Assembly: GCA_000403295.2 (NCBI GenBank)
Contig: KE159609.1
Location: 526,725-590,724 of the forward strand
Direction: 5' to 3'
Source: Lachnospiraceae bacterium M18-1
GTDB taxonomy: Bacteria > Bacillota > Clostridia > Lachnospirales > Lachnospiraceae
DNA: 64,000 nt
The notes beneath the pieces are model-generated. The model was not told the origin of the DNA, made no database searches, and saw only the letters and a program-made list of their open reading frames with translations. The position numbers and the translations under genes are program-made. Shown one piece after another: positions 27,983 through 36,941 of this stretch (its first letter is position 1; each line of letters opens with the position of its first letter).

Positions 27983-28861
27983 ATGAACAGCCGGACTATA
28001 AAAGAATTTTATGAAAGAATTGAAGATCTGAGAACCGCACTCGAAAGAGAGAAGCTGGTTATTTTTGTGGGCGCGGGCGTATCGAGGAACTCGAAGCTGC
28101 CCACCTGGGGACAGATGGTACAGGTATTTGCAGAGCGGATAGGCTATCCCTCCATCGAAAGGCTTGCGATGGAAGAATACATACGGATTCCGCAATATTT
28201 TTACTGTATGGATGAAAGTGAGGGACACAGTGAGTATTATAAGATCCTTCGTGAGTTGATTCCCGCAGATGCGAAGGCAAATATTTTAGATGAGCTGATC
28301 GTTTCCCTGCATCCCAGGCATCTTGTCACTACAAATTACGACAATCTGCTGGATCAGATCGCGGAAGATTATGAAGTCATCAGAGAGGATAAGCAGCTGC
28401 TTAAGGGAACGGCAAACCAATATCTGATAAAGATGCACGGAGATATTGCGCAGGCTGAGAAACTGATCTTTAAGGAGGAGGACTATCTTTATTATTCAGA
28501 AACACACCGGCTCATGGAGGTTTTCCTGAAATCCTTACTGATCGATCATGTTTTTTTATTCGTCGGGTATTCGCTGAACGATTATAATCTGAAAACCTTC
28601 GTAAGCTGGATCGAATATATTGCCCAGGAAATGAAGGTGAAGGACGGAATGCACAAAAATTATTTCCTGTCCAGCAGCGTGCATGCAGAAAAGGATTACC
28701 TGCAGAAATACTATGAAGGCAAAGGGCTGGAAGTTATCAATCTCTATAACCTTCCGCCGGAGGTAAAGATGCGGGCGGAACAGCTGCCGCTGGAAGAAGA
28801 CCTGGGCAGAAGAGCATACGCAGTATTGGAATTGCTGAAAAAGTCAAAAACCCCGCAGTAA
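27983..28861 (+). CDS. Stand-alone SIR2-domain protein
   Basis: A 292-residue protein with a SIR2-like Rossmann fold: FVGAGVSRNSKLPTW at 28-42, TTNYDNLLD at 116-124, the catalytic histidine in KMHGD (H152) and GYSLND at 195-200. This is the SIR2_2 type found in defence NADases (ThsA, DSR proteins, SIR2-pAgo) rather than the zinc-ribbon deacetylase type. No partner is fused or adjacent. The -10 box TATACT at 27905-27910 suggests its own promoter. NAD degradation in phage defence is inferred from the family. A housekeeping role is possible. Confidence 0.8.
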   Translation: MNSRTIKEFYERIEDLRTALEREKLVIFVGAGVSRNSKLPTWGQMVQVFAERIGYPSIERLAMEEYIRIPQYFYCMDESEGHSEYYKILRELIPADAKANILDELIVSLHPRHLVTTNYDNLLDQIAEDYEVIREDKQLLKGTANQYLIKMHGDIAQAEKLIFKEEDYLYYSETHRLMEVFLKSLLIDHVFLFVGYSLNDYNLKTFVSWIEYIAQEMKVKDGMHKNYFLSSSVHAEKDYLQKYYEGKGLEVINLYNLPPEVKMRAEQLPLEEDLGRRAYAVLELLKKSKTPQ

Positions 28862-28896
28862 TAAGATACGGGGCAAAAATAAAAAAATGGTTTATT

Positions 28897-28928
28897 AAAG
28901 CTGGGGAACCCGCACGTTCCTCAGCTTT
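28897..28928. terminator. Bidirectional terminator between SIR2 gene and ybaK
   Basis: AAAGCTGGGGAAC (28897-28909) pairs with GTTCCTCAGCTTT (28916-28928) with one wobble. It overlaps the ybaK stop codon. Read on the minus strand it runs into an AT-rich T-run. Confidence 0.75.
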
Positions 28929-29394
28929 CCTGCAGTTTGGATACATCGATCCAGCTTACAGGACCTGCATATGCTTCCAGCTCGTCCATACTCAGCTCGA
29001 TCGCACTGTTAGAGCTGCCGCACGCGGGAAAGACCGTAGAAAATCGTCTGAGAGACACATCCAGGTAGACCTCCACTCCCGGATTCACGGCAAAGGGGCA
29101 CACTCCTCCTACCGCATGTCCAATCAGCGGCTCCGCCTCATCATAAGACAGCATTTTCGCTTTCGTTCCAAATTGAGCCTTATACTTCGGATTGTCAATC
29201 TTGGCGTCTCCTGCCATGACAATCAGCACCACATTTTCCTTTACGTGAAAAGACAAGGTTTTGGCAATGCGGTTTTCTTCACAATGCAGCGCCTGTGCAG
29301 CAAGTGCGACCGTTGCGCTGGAACTGTCAAATTCCTGGATCCTTTCTTCGATTCCCTTCGTTTTAAAATATTCTCTGACTCTTTCGATTGACAT
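28921..29394 (-). CDS. YbaK/EbsC family aminoacyl-tRNA deacylase
   Basis: Trans-editing protein that hydrolyses mischarged aminoacyl-tRNA, typically Cys-tRNA(Pro). It has 157 residues from the ATG at 29394, which has AGGAGG nine bases upstream. Visible are the conserved lysine block RIAKTLSF, GDAKIDNPKYK, the loop AVGGVCPFAV and DVSLRRF near the C-terminus. Substrate preference within the family varies. It is transcribed alone. Confidence 0.9.
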   Translation of the reverse strand: MSIERVREYFKTKGIEERIQEFDSSSATVALAAQALHCEENRIAKTLSFHVKENVVLIVMAGDAKIDNPKYKAQFGTKAKMLSYDEAEPLIGHAVGGVCPFAVNPGVEVYLDVSLRRFSTVFPACGSSNSAIELSMDELEAYAGPVSWIDVSKLQES

Positions 29395-29608
29395 GATGCA
29401 CGGCCTCCTGTGTAGATGAATTATGTTCATGCTGATTTAAAATAACACATTGAGAATCAGGATTCAATACATTTCATGATTTTTAAAGCAGAAAAATACG
29501 TGATTCACGCAAAAGGTATTGTGCCTGACCCACATTTAGATTAAAATAAGTTTAACAGATATCGTAATCATATATGTCATTTTGAATACGGCGGAAATGG
29601 AGGAAAAG

Positions 29609-30082
29609 ATGGATATCAGGCGTGCGCAGGAAAAAGATATGGACAGGATCAATGAACTTCTAAGACAGGTATGCATGGTGCATCACACAGGCCGCCCGGA
29701 CCTGTTCAAAGGAGACAATAACAGAAAATACACAGACAGCCAGCTCAGGGAGATCATTCATGACAGCAGGCGGCCCATATTTGTAGCTGTGGATGAATCG
29801 GAAAAGGTGTTAGGCTATGCGTTCTGTATCTTCCAGCAGCATCTGGATGATAATATCCTTACCGACATCAAGACGCTTTATATTGATGACCTGTGTGTGG
29901 ATGAAACAATCCGCGGACAGCATCTTGGAAAAAAATTATACGAAAGAGTGTTGGAATTTGCAAAAGAGCAGGGCTGTTACAATGTAACGCTGAATGTATG
30001 GTCCTGTAATGAGGCAGCAATGAAATTCTATGAAAAATGCGGACTAAAGCCTCAGAAAGTCGGAATGGAAGTCATATTATAG
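29609..30082 (+). CDS. GNAT family N-acetyltransferase
   Basis: Acetyl-CoA-dependent acyltransferase of 157 residues. The ATG at 29609 has GGAGG 6 bases upstream. The GNAT core is visible as LYIDDLCVDETIRGQHLGKKLYE (motif A with the RGQHLGKK pyrophosphate loop) and motif B FYEKCGLK. The family members this most resembles acetylate small molecules or protein termini. The substrate is unknown. Confidence 0.88.
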   Translation: MDIRRAQEKDMDRINELLRQVCMVHHTGRPDLFKGDNNRKYTDSQLREIIHDSRRPIFVAVDESEKVLGYAFCIFQQHLDDNILTDIKTLYIDDLCVDETIRGQHLGKKLYERVLEFAKEQGCYNVTLNVWSCNEAAMKFYEKCGLKPQKVGMEVIL

Positions 30083-30173
30083 AAACATTGCCCGATGAGA
30101 TATTATCCCCTTGACGGACTCCGTCCGACAAAGGATAGAAATCCGGAAATGTGAATGAAAGTACACGAATACT

Positions 30174-30377
30174 ATGAAAAATCACTTAGAAAAATTAAGA
30201 AAAGCGCAGGGAATCAAGCAGGAAGAACTGGCTGCAGCGCTGCAGGTCTCCAGACAGACGATAGGATCGCTGGAAAACGGCAGGTACAATCCGTCTATTC
30301 AGCTGGCATTTAAGATTGCGCGATATTTTGGAATGACTATAGAAGATATATTCATTTACGAAGAAGATAGGAACTGA
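30174..30377 (+). CDS. XRE-type helix-turn-helix regulator, YgzD-like
   Basis: A 67-residue Cro/CI-type DNA-binding protein, essentially one HTH domain: LRKAQGIKQEELAAALQVSRQTIGSLENGRYNPS followed by LAFKIARYFGMTIEDIF. This small subtype is common in Firmicutes next to membrane proteins. It is followed within 43 bases by the DUF2726-like gene, possibly as one unit. Confidence 0.88.
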   Translation: MKNHLEKLRKAQGIKQEELAAALQVSRQTIGSLENGRYNPSIQLAFKIARYFGMTIEDIFIYEEDRN

Positions 30378-30420
30378 AAACCGGAGTGCAGACGGGCTGG
30401 ATACAAAAGAAAGGGCAGAG

Positions 30421-30900
30421 ATGAAACAAGTTCGCTTGGATCTGGGGCTGTGCCTGTCGGTTGTTCTTTTAACCGCAGCGTTCATCCTCTTTTTGATATG
30501 GTACTTCGAAAAAAAGTCCTACCCATACCGGGCGCGGCCGCTGCTTACGAAGAGGGAGTACAAATTTTATGTGCTCCTCCGTGAAGAGGCTTACAAAAGA
30601 GGCCTGCTGATCTGCCCGAAAATAGGATTAAAGGACCTCATGGAAGTCACGGACAAAAAGCATTATATGAAATATTTTGCAAAAATATCACAAAAGCATG
30701 TGGACTTTGTAATATGTGATGAAGACTTTCAGGTGTATTTTGCCCTGGAATTAGACGACAGTTCTCATGATACGGAAAAAGCAAAGGAAAAAGACCTCTT
30801 CAAAGACCGCGCATTCAAGGCGGCGGGGATCCCTCTGAAACGAATCCGGGATTTTGACGAGGCGGCGGTGCGCAGGCTGTTCAGAGACTCTTTTTTCTAA
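30421..30900 (+). CDS. Membrane-anchored DUF2726-like nuclease-fold protein
   Basis: A 159-residue protein with one N-terminal membrane helix (about 8-28) and a soluble domain with KREYKFYVLL, VDFVICDEDFQVYFALELDDSSHD and a C-terminal helix. The D-(x)n-ELDD pattern resembles the DUF2726 restriction-endonuclease-like fold. The catalytic lysine of PD-(D/E)XK enzymes is not evident, so activity is uncertain. It lies between a small XRE regulator and an unrecognised small gene. Confidence 0.72.
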   Translation: MKQVRLDLGLCLSVVLLTAAFILFLIWYFEKKSYPYRARPLLTKREYKFYVLLREEAYKRGLLICPKIGLKDLMEVTDKKHYMKYFAKISQKHVDFVICDEDFQVYFALELDDSSHDTEKAKEKDLFKDRAFKAAGIPLKRIRDFDEAAVRRLFRDSFF

Positions 30901-30937
30901 AATCATGTTTACCAAAAAAGGAAGGCGGAGGAATAAA

Positions 30938-31291
30938 ATGATGATCAAAAAGATTGCGATCGTACCTTATGTAACTTATGGAAGACTTGCACAGGCAGGA
31001 CTTGACGGACACTTAAATCCTTTCAAAAAGAAGAGAACCACTGTATTGAAAGAAAATCTGGAAGCTGCGCTGTCTGCGGAACAATGGAATATAGAAGTCA
31101 TCGTCGACGTGAACCATGGCGATCTGCCGGGGCTCAAGCGCGAGGGAGCGGATTTATTTGTCATTCCTGAAGACATCGCCAGATATGTGGATTATGACAA
31201 GGTTGATAAAAGTGAATGTTTCCAATTAAGCCATGAAGAGTATGAAAATGGAACTGTAAACAGGATCATTGAGTATATAAGGAAGCTGTAA
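30938..31291 (+). CDS. Hypothetical protein
   Basis: A 117-residue protein starting MMIKKIAIVPYVTYGRLAQAG, with GAGGA upstream of the ATG at 30938. It contains KKKRTTVLKENLEAAL and HGDLPGLKREGADLFVIPEDI. The alternating hydrophobic strands and helices suggest a small alpha/beta fold, superficially like PTS IIB-type domains, but I do not recognise the family. The reading from 30854 lies inside the upstream gene and was rejected. Confidence 0.65.
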   Translation: MMIKKIAIVPYVTYGRLAQAGLDGHLNPFKKKRTTVLKENLEAALSAEQWNIEVIVDVNHGDLPGLKREGADLFVIPEDIARYVDYDKVDKSECFQLSHEEYENGTVNRIIEYIRKL

Positions 31292-31316
31292 CAGGCATCA
31301 TGAGAGGGCGGTTCTC

Positions 31317-31610
31317 TTACCGCCCTCCGTATCTGTCCCGATATACCTCCAAAATAACTTCTTTGATTCCGTTGACATAAGCCTGGCTTCCCTCATAGGT
31401 CAGGTGGATTCCATCCCCGGCAAAGTATTCCCCATGTCCCTCGCTGCGTCCGTACCAGTCTATCAGATACGTATTTTCCGAACGCTCTGTAAAAGCGTGG
31501 ATTTCCTTATTGTTGGGTTCTTCCCAGCTGACATATGGAACTCTGACCGTGACCACGAAAAGGGGCCTGTCAGGTCCAAGCATTTCACGGAAAAAATCAC
31601 CAGGACTGTG
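31317..31610 (-). pseudogene. C-terminal remnant of an SGNH/acyltransferase protein
   Basis: About 98 codons encode the last part of an SGNH-hydrolase domain like that of OatA-type peptidoglycan O-acetyltransferases: LGPDRPLFVVTVRVPYVSW, then IDWYG, and the catalytic Asp-His block EYFAGDGIHLTYEGSQAYV. The Ser block and the membrane acyltransferase domain are missing. The readable frame runs into the end of the neighbouring kinase gene at 31621, so this is a truncated leftover, probably removed when the two-component genes arrived. Confidence 0.75.
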
Positions 31611-31620
31611 TATGCGAATC

Positions 31621-32952
31621 CTACGGATTTTGCGAAATTATTACAGATACCTGGAATAGCTGCTTCTGATGTTCGATCCTTGCGATGCCGTTATATTTTT
31701 CTGTGATACTCAGGACAGAAGAAAGTCCGATGCCCTTTTGTGCTTTCCTTTTTGAGGAAAGGAAGGAGCCGTCCGCCATCTGCTGAACCGTTCCTTCGTA
31801 ACTGTTGCAGACCTGGACCATCAGAATAGAACTGCTGGGCATGGAAAGCTTTACGTCCAGAAAACGCTCCTGCGATTTCATACGCTGGCAGGCTTCTACC
31901 GCATTTTCCAGAAGATTTCCTATAATAATACAAAGCTCCGCATCCGGAATGGGGATCACATCCTGGAGGGAAACATTTGCAGAGATGTCTGCCTGCTCTT
32001 TTTCCGCCTGTTCCATATAGTAGCACAGCAGGGAATTGACGGCTGGGCTGTCGCAGAAAACCTTTGCCGATTGTACGGGGAAAAGTGCGATGGACTGATG
32101 GATATAAGCTTTGAGCCCCTCTATGTCATTATCCTTGAGGAGTCCTTCCATTGCGAGAAAATGATGCCGTATATCGTGCCTGATCCGGCTGGTTTTCCGG
32201 ATATTACTCTGGAGCAGTTCCATCTGCTTCTGCTGAGCCGCTATCTGCGTCTCCGACAAATGAAGGTTTTCCCGCAGGACGGCGTTTTTATTCACATCGA
32301 TCATCATTTTCAATAAGACAGCATAGGTAGAGAAGGTCAGGAACGCCCACAGAGGCGGGATCAGAAAGAAGCCGTTTTCCGGACGGAGACTGTAGGAGGA
32401 GCACTCCGGCGCAACCGTGACAGTATAGACTGCATTCCCGCTCACCGGGATCAGCCAGACCCATTTCCAGACCGCCAGGGATACCGTATAATCCAGGGCC
32501 GGCCTCATCAATTTTTTGTAGAGCAGCCAGATAGCAGGAAAGGTCAGTACAGTGAGCAGTGTCGTGATCAATGCAATCTGCAAAATGGGCTGCCTGGGCA
32601 GGGTACCTTTGAGCAGAAAATAGAAATCATAGGAAAGAAAACGTACATTTTCAGAGTAGGACTTGACGACTGCAATAATAAAAAGGCCCTGCCAGAAGTT
32701 ATACCGGCATGCACTGCTGAAGATCAGCACGCCGAAAAACATGGAAAAAACAGCGATCAACAGGTGATATACGGGTGTATCGAACAGAAAATAAATATAA
32801 GTCCCCCAGAGAGAGACGGCCAGAAATAGGGAGCCGCCTGTGAAGATCCAAAAGATTGTCGGTGTTTTCAGCTGGTCCCAGAATACAAGAAGAAGCAGCA
32901 AGATACAGGGTACGACAAAGAGAAGGTCATTGATGATATACGCAAGTGTCAT
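31621..32952 (-). CDS. AgrC-like GHKL sensor histidine kinase
   Basis: A 443-residue membrane kinase with about six hydrophobic helices in the first 230 residues, a coiled linker, the phosphoacceptor RIRHDIRHHF at about 254-263 and a GHKL ATPase domain with NLLENAVEA and GIGLSSV. This is the architecture of sensors for peptide signals paired with LytTR regulators. Its start overlaps the regulator's stop by 4 bases. No pre-peptide gene was recognised nearby, so the ligand is unknown. Confidence 0.9.
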   Translation of the reverse strand: MTLAYIINDLLFVVPCILLLLLVFWDQLKTPTIFWIFTGGSLFLAVSLWGTYIYFLFDTPVYHLLIAVFSMFFGVLIFSSACRYNFWQGLFIIAVVKSYSENVRFLSYDFYFLLKGTLPRQPILQIALITTLLTVLTFPAIWLLYKKLMRPALDYTVSLAVWKWVWLIPVSGNAVYTVTVAPECSSYSLRPENGFFLIPPLWAFLTFSTYAVLLKMMIDVNKNAVLRENLHLSETQIAAQQKQMELLQSNIRKTSRIRHDIRHHFLAMEGLLKDNDIEGLKAYIHQSIALFPVQSAKVFCDSPAVNSLLCYYMEQAEKEQADISANVSLQDVIPIPDAELCIIIGNLLENAVEACQRMKSQERFLDVKLSMPSSSILMVQVCNSYEGTVQQMADGSFLSSKRKAQKGIGLSSVLSITEKYNGIARIEHQKQLFQVSVIISQNP

Positions 32953-33680
32953 GGCAGGACAACTCCTTTTGAATAGTGGTCAAATATATAGTCGGCATAT
33001 TTCTGTACGATCTCCTGTCTCCGGGCAGCTGCAATCTGAATACGTTCGCCGTTTTTCAACAGAAATTCCTTCTGCCCGAAGGATTCGATATGATCCATAT
33101 TGACCATGCAGTTCCGGCAGCACCAGAGAAAATTTGTATAGGGCGACAGCATGGGATAGAAGGCGTCAAAGGACATATAGGAGCGTATGATACAGTCTGC
33201 CGTATGGACCTGGATATAATGGTTGGAATAATCCGTATATAAGATATCGGAGAGCAGTACCCGTGTATAATAGCGTCCTTCCTTTAATTCAATATATCGG
33301 GTAAATCTGTCGGCAACCTGTTCAAAGCGCTCCAGTGCATCGGTCAGGTCCGCATAGCTGTAAGGTTTTACCAGGTAATCCAGTGCGTGGACCCGGTAGG
33401 CGCTGACGGCGTGCTCTTCGCTGACCGTAATAAAGATGATCTGGCACTTTGGATCAAGCTTCCGTATCTTTTCCGCAATCTGGATCCCTGTCGTATGTTT
33501 CATATAGATATCAAGGAAAACCAGGTCATAGGCGGTATACCGCATGGACTTGAAGAGTGAAGTTCCGTCTGAAAATGTTTCAATGTTCATATGTATATGG
33601 TGCTCCTGGCAATAGCGGGACAGATCCCTGTGTAAAAGTTCGATGTCGCTGCCGGAATCATCTACCAGTGCTGTTGTCAT
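32949..33680 (-). CDS. LytTR family response regulator
   Basis: A 243-residue regulator with an N-terminal receiver (DD at 7-8, phosphoacceptor D57 in LVFLDIYM, lysine in LVKPYSY) and a C-terminal LytTR DNA-binding domain (ILYTDYSNHYIQVHT, FLWCCRNCMVNMDHI). The ATG at 33680 has AGGAGG upstream. It is cotranscribed with the kinase gene. Targets may include the divergent envelope operon at 34002. Confidence 0.92.
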   Translation of the reverse strand: MTTALVDDSGSDIELLHRDLSRYCQEHHIHMNIETFSDGTSLFKSMRYTAYDLVFLDIYMKHTTGIQIAEKIRKLDPKCQIIFITVSEEHAVSAYRVHALDYLVKPYSYADLTDALERFEQVADRFTRYIELKEGRYYTRVLLSDILYTDYSNHYIQVHTADCIIRSYMSFDAFYPMLSPYTNFLWCCRNCMVNMDHIESFGQKEFLLKNGERIQIAAARRQEIVQKYADYIFDHYSKGVVLP

Positions 33681-33761
33681 GTTGTTCCTCCTGTGTACCA
33701 TTTCTGGCGGCTAGTGTAGTGACCGGCTGACCAGTCTGGCTGCGTGTCAGCACGGCATATA

Positions 33762-33790
33762 ATTATACCATAGATTCTATATTCCGTTAA
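33762..33790 (-). promoter_or_regulatory. Promoter for the LytTR two-component operon
   Basis: On the minus strand TTAACG (33790-33785) and TATAAT (33767-33762) are 17 bases apart. The 320-base divergent gap 33681-34001 is otherwise AT-rich. Repeat-like CCGTTAAG and ACCGTATAC around 33784-33800 could be LytTR sites. Confidence 0.65.
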
Positions 33791-34001
33791 GAACCGTATA
33801 CAGTAAAAAATACGGGATTCCGGTAAATATGACATAATTCTTCCAAGTATCTTCTTTTATTATTTAGATTTATCTATAGAAAAAATTAAGAATTACCTGA
33901 TATCCTAATAACATCAAAAAACTAAGATAAAAAAGCAAGATTGAAAAAAGCTGCCGGCTGCGGCGTCAGGCAGGCGGACGATTTCGAAGAGGAGGGGCAT
34001 C

Positions 34002-35033
34002 ATGAAATACATCACATTTGCAATTCCCTGCTACAATTCGCAGGATTATATGGAACGCTGCATCAATTCCCTGGTAAAGGGAGGAGAGGACGTGGAGGTC
34101 CTGGTCATAGACGACGGTTCCATGGACAACACCGGAGAGATTGCGGACGATTACGAGAGAAAATACCCAGGCATCGTAAAAGCTGTGCATCAGGAAAATG
34201 GCGGTCACGGGGCAGGAGTCAACAAAGGTCTGGAGCTTGCCCGAGGGCAGTATTATAAAGTAGTGGATTCGGACGACTGGCTGGAAGAGTCGGCATACAG
34301 AAAGCTTTTGACAAAGGTGAAGCAATTCTGCGACGCCGGAAATCCGGAAGAGATGCCGGACCTGTTTGTATGCAACTACGTGTATAACCACCTGGATGAG
34401 GGAACGTCCCGGGAGATGAGCTACTGGAACGTATTTCCGACAGATGCGCTGTGTACATGGAATGAGATCAATCATTTTTCGCCGTCCCAGTATCTGATCA
34501 TGCATGCTCTGGTCTACCGTACAGAGGTGCTGCACCGGTCCGGAGTCCGGCTGCCGGAGCATACATTTTATGTAGATAATCTGTTCGCGTACCAGCCTCT
34601 TCCCTATGTGAAGAAACTGTATTATATGGACATTGCTCTGTACCAATATTACCTTGGCCGGGAGGATCAGTCGGTCAATGAAAAGGTGCTGATGCGGCGG
34701 ATTGATCAGCAGATCAAGGTGACGGAACTGGTGGCGCAGTGTATGGATTTGGATGAGGTGGCAGAGCAGTATCCGAAGCTGGCAGTCTATATGCGGAGAA
34801 ATATTTCTATCATGATGGCAATCTCCTCTATCCATCTGCTTCTGATTAATTCCAAGGAAGCATATACAAAGAAAAAGAACCTGTGGAGCGGCATCAAATC
34901 CAACGACCGCAGATTATATTACCGGCTGAAATTCGGGACTATCAGCGGCTTGACTGATCTGCCCGGAAAGCTGGGAAGCAAGCTGACCATCGGCGGCTAC
35001 CGGCTGGCGAAGAAGGTATATCAGTTTCAGTAG
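34002..35033 (+). CDS. Family 2 glycosyltransferase
   Basis: GT-A fold glycosyltransferase of 343 residues. The nucleotide-sugar site shows AIPCYNSQDYMERCINSL, VIDDGSMDNT (37-46) and the metal motif VVDSDDW at 87-93. The C-terminal part has no clear membrane helix. GAGGAGGGG lies upstream of the ATG. It heads a three-gene operon with a papain-like protein and a UPF0104 membrane protein, which points to building or modifying a cell-envelope glycan or glycolipid. Confidence 0.9.
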   Translation: MKYITFAIPCYNSQDYMERCINSLVKGGEDVEVLVIDDGSMDNTGEIADDYERKYPGIVKAVHQENGGHGAGVNKGLELARGQYYKVVDSDDWLEESAYRKLLTKVKQFCDAGNPEEMPDLFVCNYVYNHLDEGTSREMSYWNVFPTDALCTWNEINHFSPSQYLIMHALVYRTEVLHRSGVRLPEHTFYVDNLFAYQPLPYVKKLYYMDIALYQYYLGREDQSVNEKVLMRRIDQQIKVTELVAQCMDLDEVAEQYPKLAVYMRRNISIMMAISSIHLLLINSKEAYTKKKNLWSGIKSNDRRLYYRLKFGTISGLTDLPGKLGSKLTIGGYRLAKKVYQFQ

Positions 35034-35068
35034 ATAAGTGCATAAAAAGACAGCGAGGGGGAAAGACA

Positions 35069-35641
35069 GTGGCGCGGATTTACATAGCATTGGTAGACAC
35101 GCCGGGGATTTTTGCATATCTTATCAGGCGTTTTTTAAAACAGAAATATATTCATGTGGTCATTTCCATGGATGCGGAACTGGACGAAGCGTACAGCTTC
35201 GGAAGGCGGAACCCGTTTATCCCGGTAATCGCAGGATTCGAAAAGGAGAATAAGAGAAAGATCCTGCGTGCCTTTCCGACTGCAGATTATATGATCTGTG
35301 AAATGAAATGTACAGGGCAGCAGAAGGAGCAGATCCGGCAGGTACTGGAACAGGATATGCGGCAGCGCTTTCATTATCACTATGCGGTGCTGGGACTGCC
35401 GTTCATTTTGTGCGGCATTCCATTTTACCAGAAAAACCACTACACCTGTTCTTCCTATATCGCAAGATTGTTGTCGGAAAATGGAATCCAGATTTCGGAA
35501 AAGCATTTCTCGCTGGTAACGCCGAAAGATTTTTATGAATATCCGGACAAAAAGATCCTGTTCGAAGGCGCCCTGGAAGAGATCGTGCATCCGGAGGAAT
35601 CCTGGAAGCTTCGGAAACCGGAGGCTGTATATGAATACTGA
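35069..35641 (+). CDS. Permuted papain-like (YiiX/NlpC-P60 related) protein
   Basis: A 190-residue protein whose histidine-first, cysteine-later order fits circularly permuted papain-like hydrolases: H29 in KYIHVVISMD and C127 in HYTCSSYIARLL. Between them is a strand-rich region. The start is GTG at 35069 with GAGGGGGA upstream. It lies between a glycosyltransferase and a UPF0104 protein, which it overlaps by 11 bases. An amidase or acyl-transfer role at the envelope is inferred. No signal peptide is evident. Confidence 0.65.
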   Translation: MARIYIALVDTPGIFAYLIRRFLKQKYIHVVISMDAELDEAYSFGRRNPFIPVIAGFEKENKRKILRAFPTADYMICEMKCTGQQKEQIRQVLEQDMRQRFHYHYAVLGLPFILCGIPFYQKNHYTCSSYIARLLSENGIQISEKHFSLVTPKDFYEYPDKKILFEGALEEIVHPEESWKLRKPEAVYEY

Positions 35642-36722
35642 GAGAAAGCAGAGGATCCGGAAAAATCTAGTCAATTATATTGTATTTCTTCTGATCATGG
35701 GGCTGACCTTTTATACGGTACTGCACGGGCAGGATTGGGACCAGATCTGGAAGGCGCTCAAAGGCCTTTCCCTTCCCTGCCTGATCCTGATCCTTGCGGC
35801 GGCATTGTTATTTGTATGTGCGGAAGGAGGGATGATCTGGTACCTGCTGCGGATGATAAACCCGGACAGCAGCGGGATTTGCAGATGTATTTCCTATTCC
35901 TTCATTGGATTTTTTTATTCCGGTATCACACCCTCCTCAACCGGAGGACAGCCGGTGCAGCTTTATTATATGAAGAAAGATGGAAATGCGCTTTCGGACA
36001 GCTCGGTTGTTCTGATGACGGTTGCGCTGCTCTATAAATTCGTATTGGTGATCATCGGATGCGCCATGCTGCTATTCTGGTATGATCCGCTGAGATCTTA
36101 CCTTCAGAAATATTTCGGACTCTATATACTGGGGCTTGTGCTGCACGTCGTCCTGGTGGCTGTGCTATTGGCGGTGATGGTTGCGCCGGAAGCAATGAAG
36201 AAGCTGATCTTTCGGGTTGAGCATTTTCTGACACGGCTCCGGATCATGAAGCCATCGGACCAGAGGGCGGACAAGATCCATCAGTTTATCGACGGTTATC
36301 AGGACGCAGTCCGCTTTCTGGTAAAACAGAAGTACAGGATGCTGCTGATCCTGGGGATCACATTTCTGCAGAGGTGCAGCCTGTTCTTCCTGACCGGGCT
36401 GGTGTACCGCGGCTTTTCCCAGGAAGGGACCGGCTTTCTGACCGTGATGCTTCTGCAGGCTTCGGTATCCGTGGCGGTGGACATGCTTCCGCTTCCGGGT
36501 GCGCAGGGAATCACAGAGCTGCTGTACTGCAGAGTGTTCAGTCAGGTGTTTTCACAGGCGTATCTCATGCCGTCGCTGTATGTGGCAAGAGGGAGCAGCT
36601 TTTACTTTGTGCTGGCGGTCAGCCTTTTTGTAGTGATTCTCAATGAGGCGGTCCGGCGCAGAGGTGAGATGATGAAAGGCAGGCAGCGCTTAAGATCGGT
36701 AAAACCTACATCTGTATCATAA
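35631..36722 (+). CDS. UPF0104/LPG-synthase TM-domain membrane protein
   Basis: A 363-residue polytopic protein with about eight hydrophobic helices and the signature GFFYSGITPSSTGGQPVQLYYM at about 97-118, characteristic of the lysylphosphatidylglycerol synthase transmembrane (UPF0104) family. It lacks the soluble MprF transferase domain, so it is a flippase-type or glycolipid-linked member. The ATG at 35631 has GGAGG upstream and overlaps the previous gene. A strong terminator follows. Confidence 0.88.
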   Translation: MNTERKQRIRKNLVNYIVFLLIMGLTFYTVLHGQDWDQIWKALKGLSLPCLILILAAALLFVCAEGGMIWYLLRMINPDSSGICRCISYSFIGFFYSGITPSSTGGQPVQLYYMKKDGNALSDSSVVLMTVALLYKFVLVIIGCAMLLFWYDPLRSYLQKYFGLYILGLVLHVVLVAVLLAVMVAPEAMKKLIFRVEHFLTRLRIMKPSDQRADKIHQFIDGYQDAVRFLVKQKYRMLLILGITFLQRCSLFFLTGLVYRGFSQEGTGFLTVMLLQASVSVAVDMLPLPGAQGITELLYCRVFSQVFSQAYLMPSLYVARGSSFYFVLAVSLFVVILNEAVRRRGEMMKGRQRLRSVKPTSVS

Positions 36723-36775
36723 AAAAATATGTAAAACAGGAGATTGCAATGTGATTTCCTGTTTTACATATTTTT
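36723..36775. terminator. Strong bidirectional terminator
   Basis: AAAAATATGTAAAACAGGA (36723-36741) pairs perfectly over 19 bp with its complement at 36757-36775. A-rich and T-rich flanks make it work for both the envelope operon and the convergent rubredoxin gene. Confidence 0.92.
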
Positions 36776-36779
36776 CAGA

Positions 36780-36941
36780 TTATTCTTCTACCACAAATTC
36801 GTCTTTTCCAAGTCCACATACCGGGCATACCCAGTCATCCGGAAGATCTGCAAATGCGGTGCCGGGCTCGATTCCGTTGTCCGGATCACCCACTTCGGGA
36901 TCATAGATATATCCGCAGGGTTCACATACATAGCGTTCCAT
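36780..36941 (-). CDS. Rubredoxin
   Basis: A 53-residue one-iron electron carrier: [31 protein letters not shown] and [15 protein letters not shown]. The two CxxC pairs (C6, C9, C39, C42) bind the iron. AGGAGG lies just upstream of the ATG at 36941. It is transcribed alone towards the shared terminator. In anaerobes rubredoxin feeds oxygen- and peroxide-detoxifying enzymes. Confidence 0.95.
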   Translation of the reverse strand: MERYVCEPCGYIYDPEVGDPDNGIEPGTAFADLPDDWVCPVCGLGKDEFVVEE

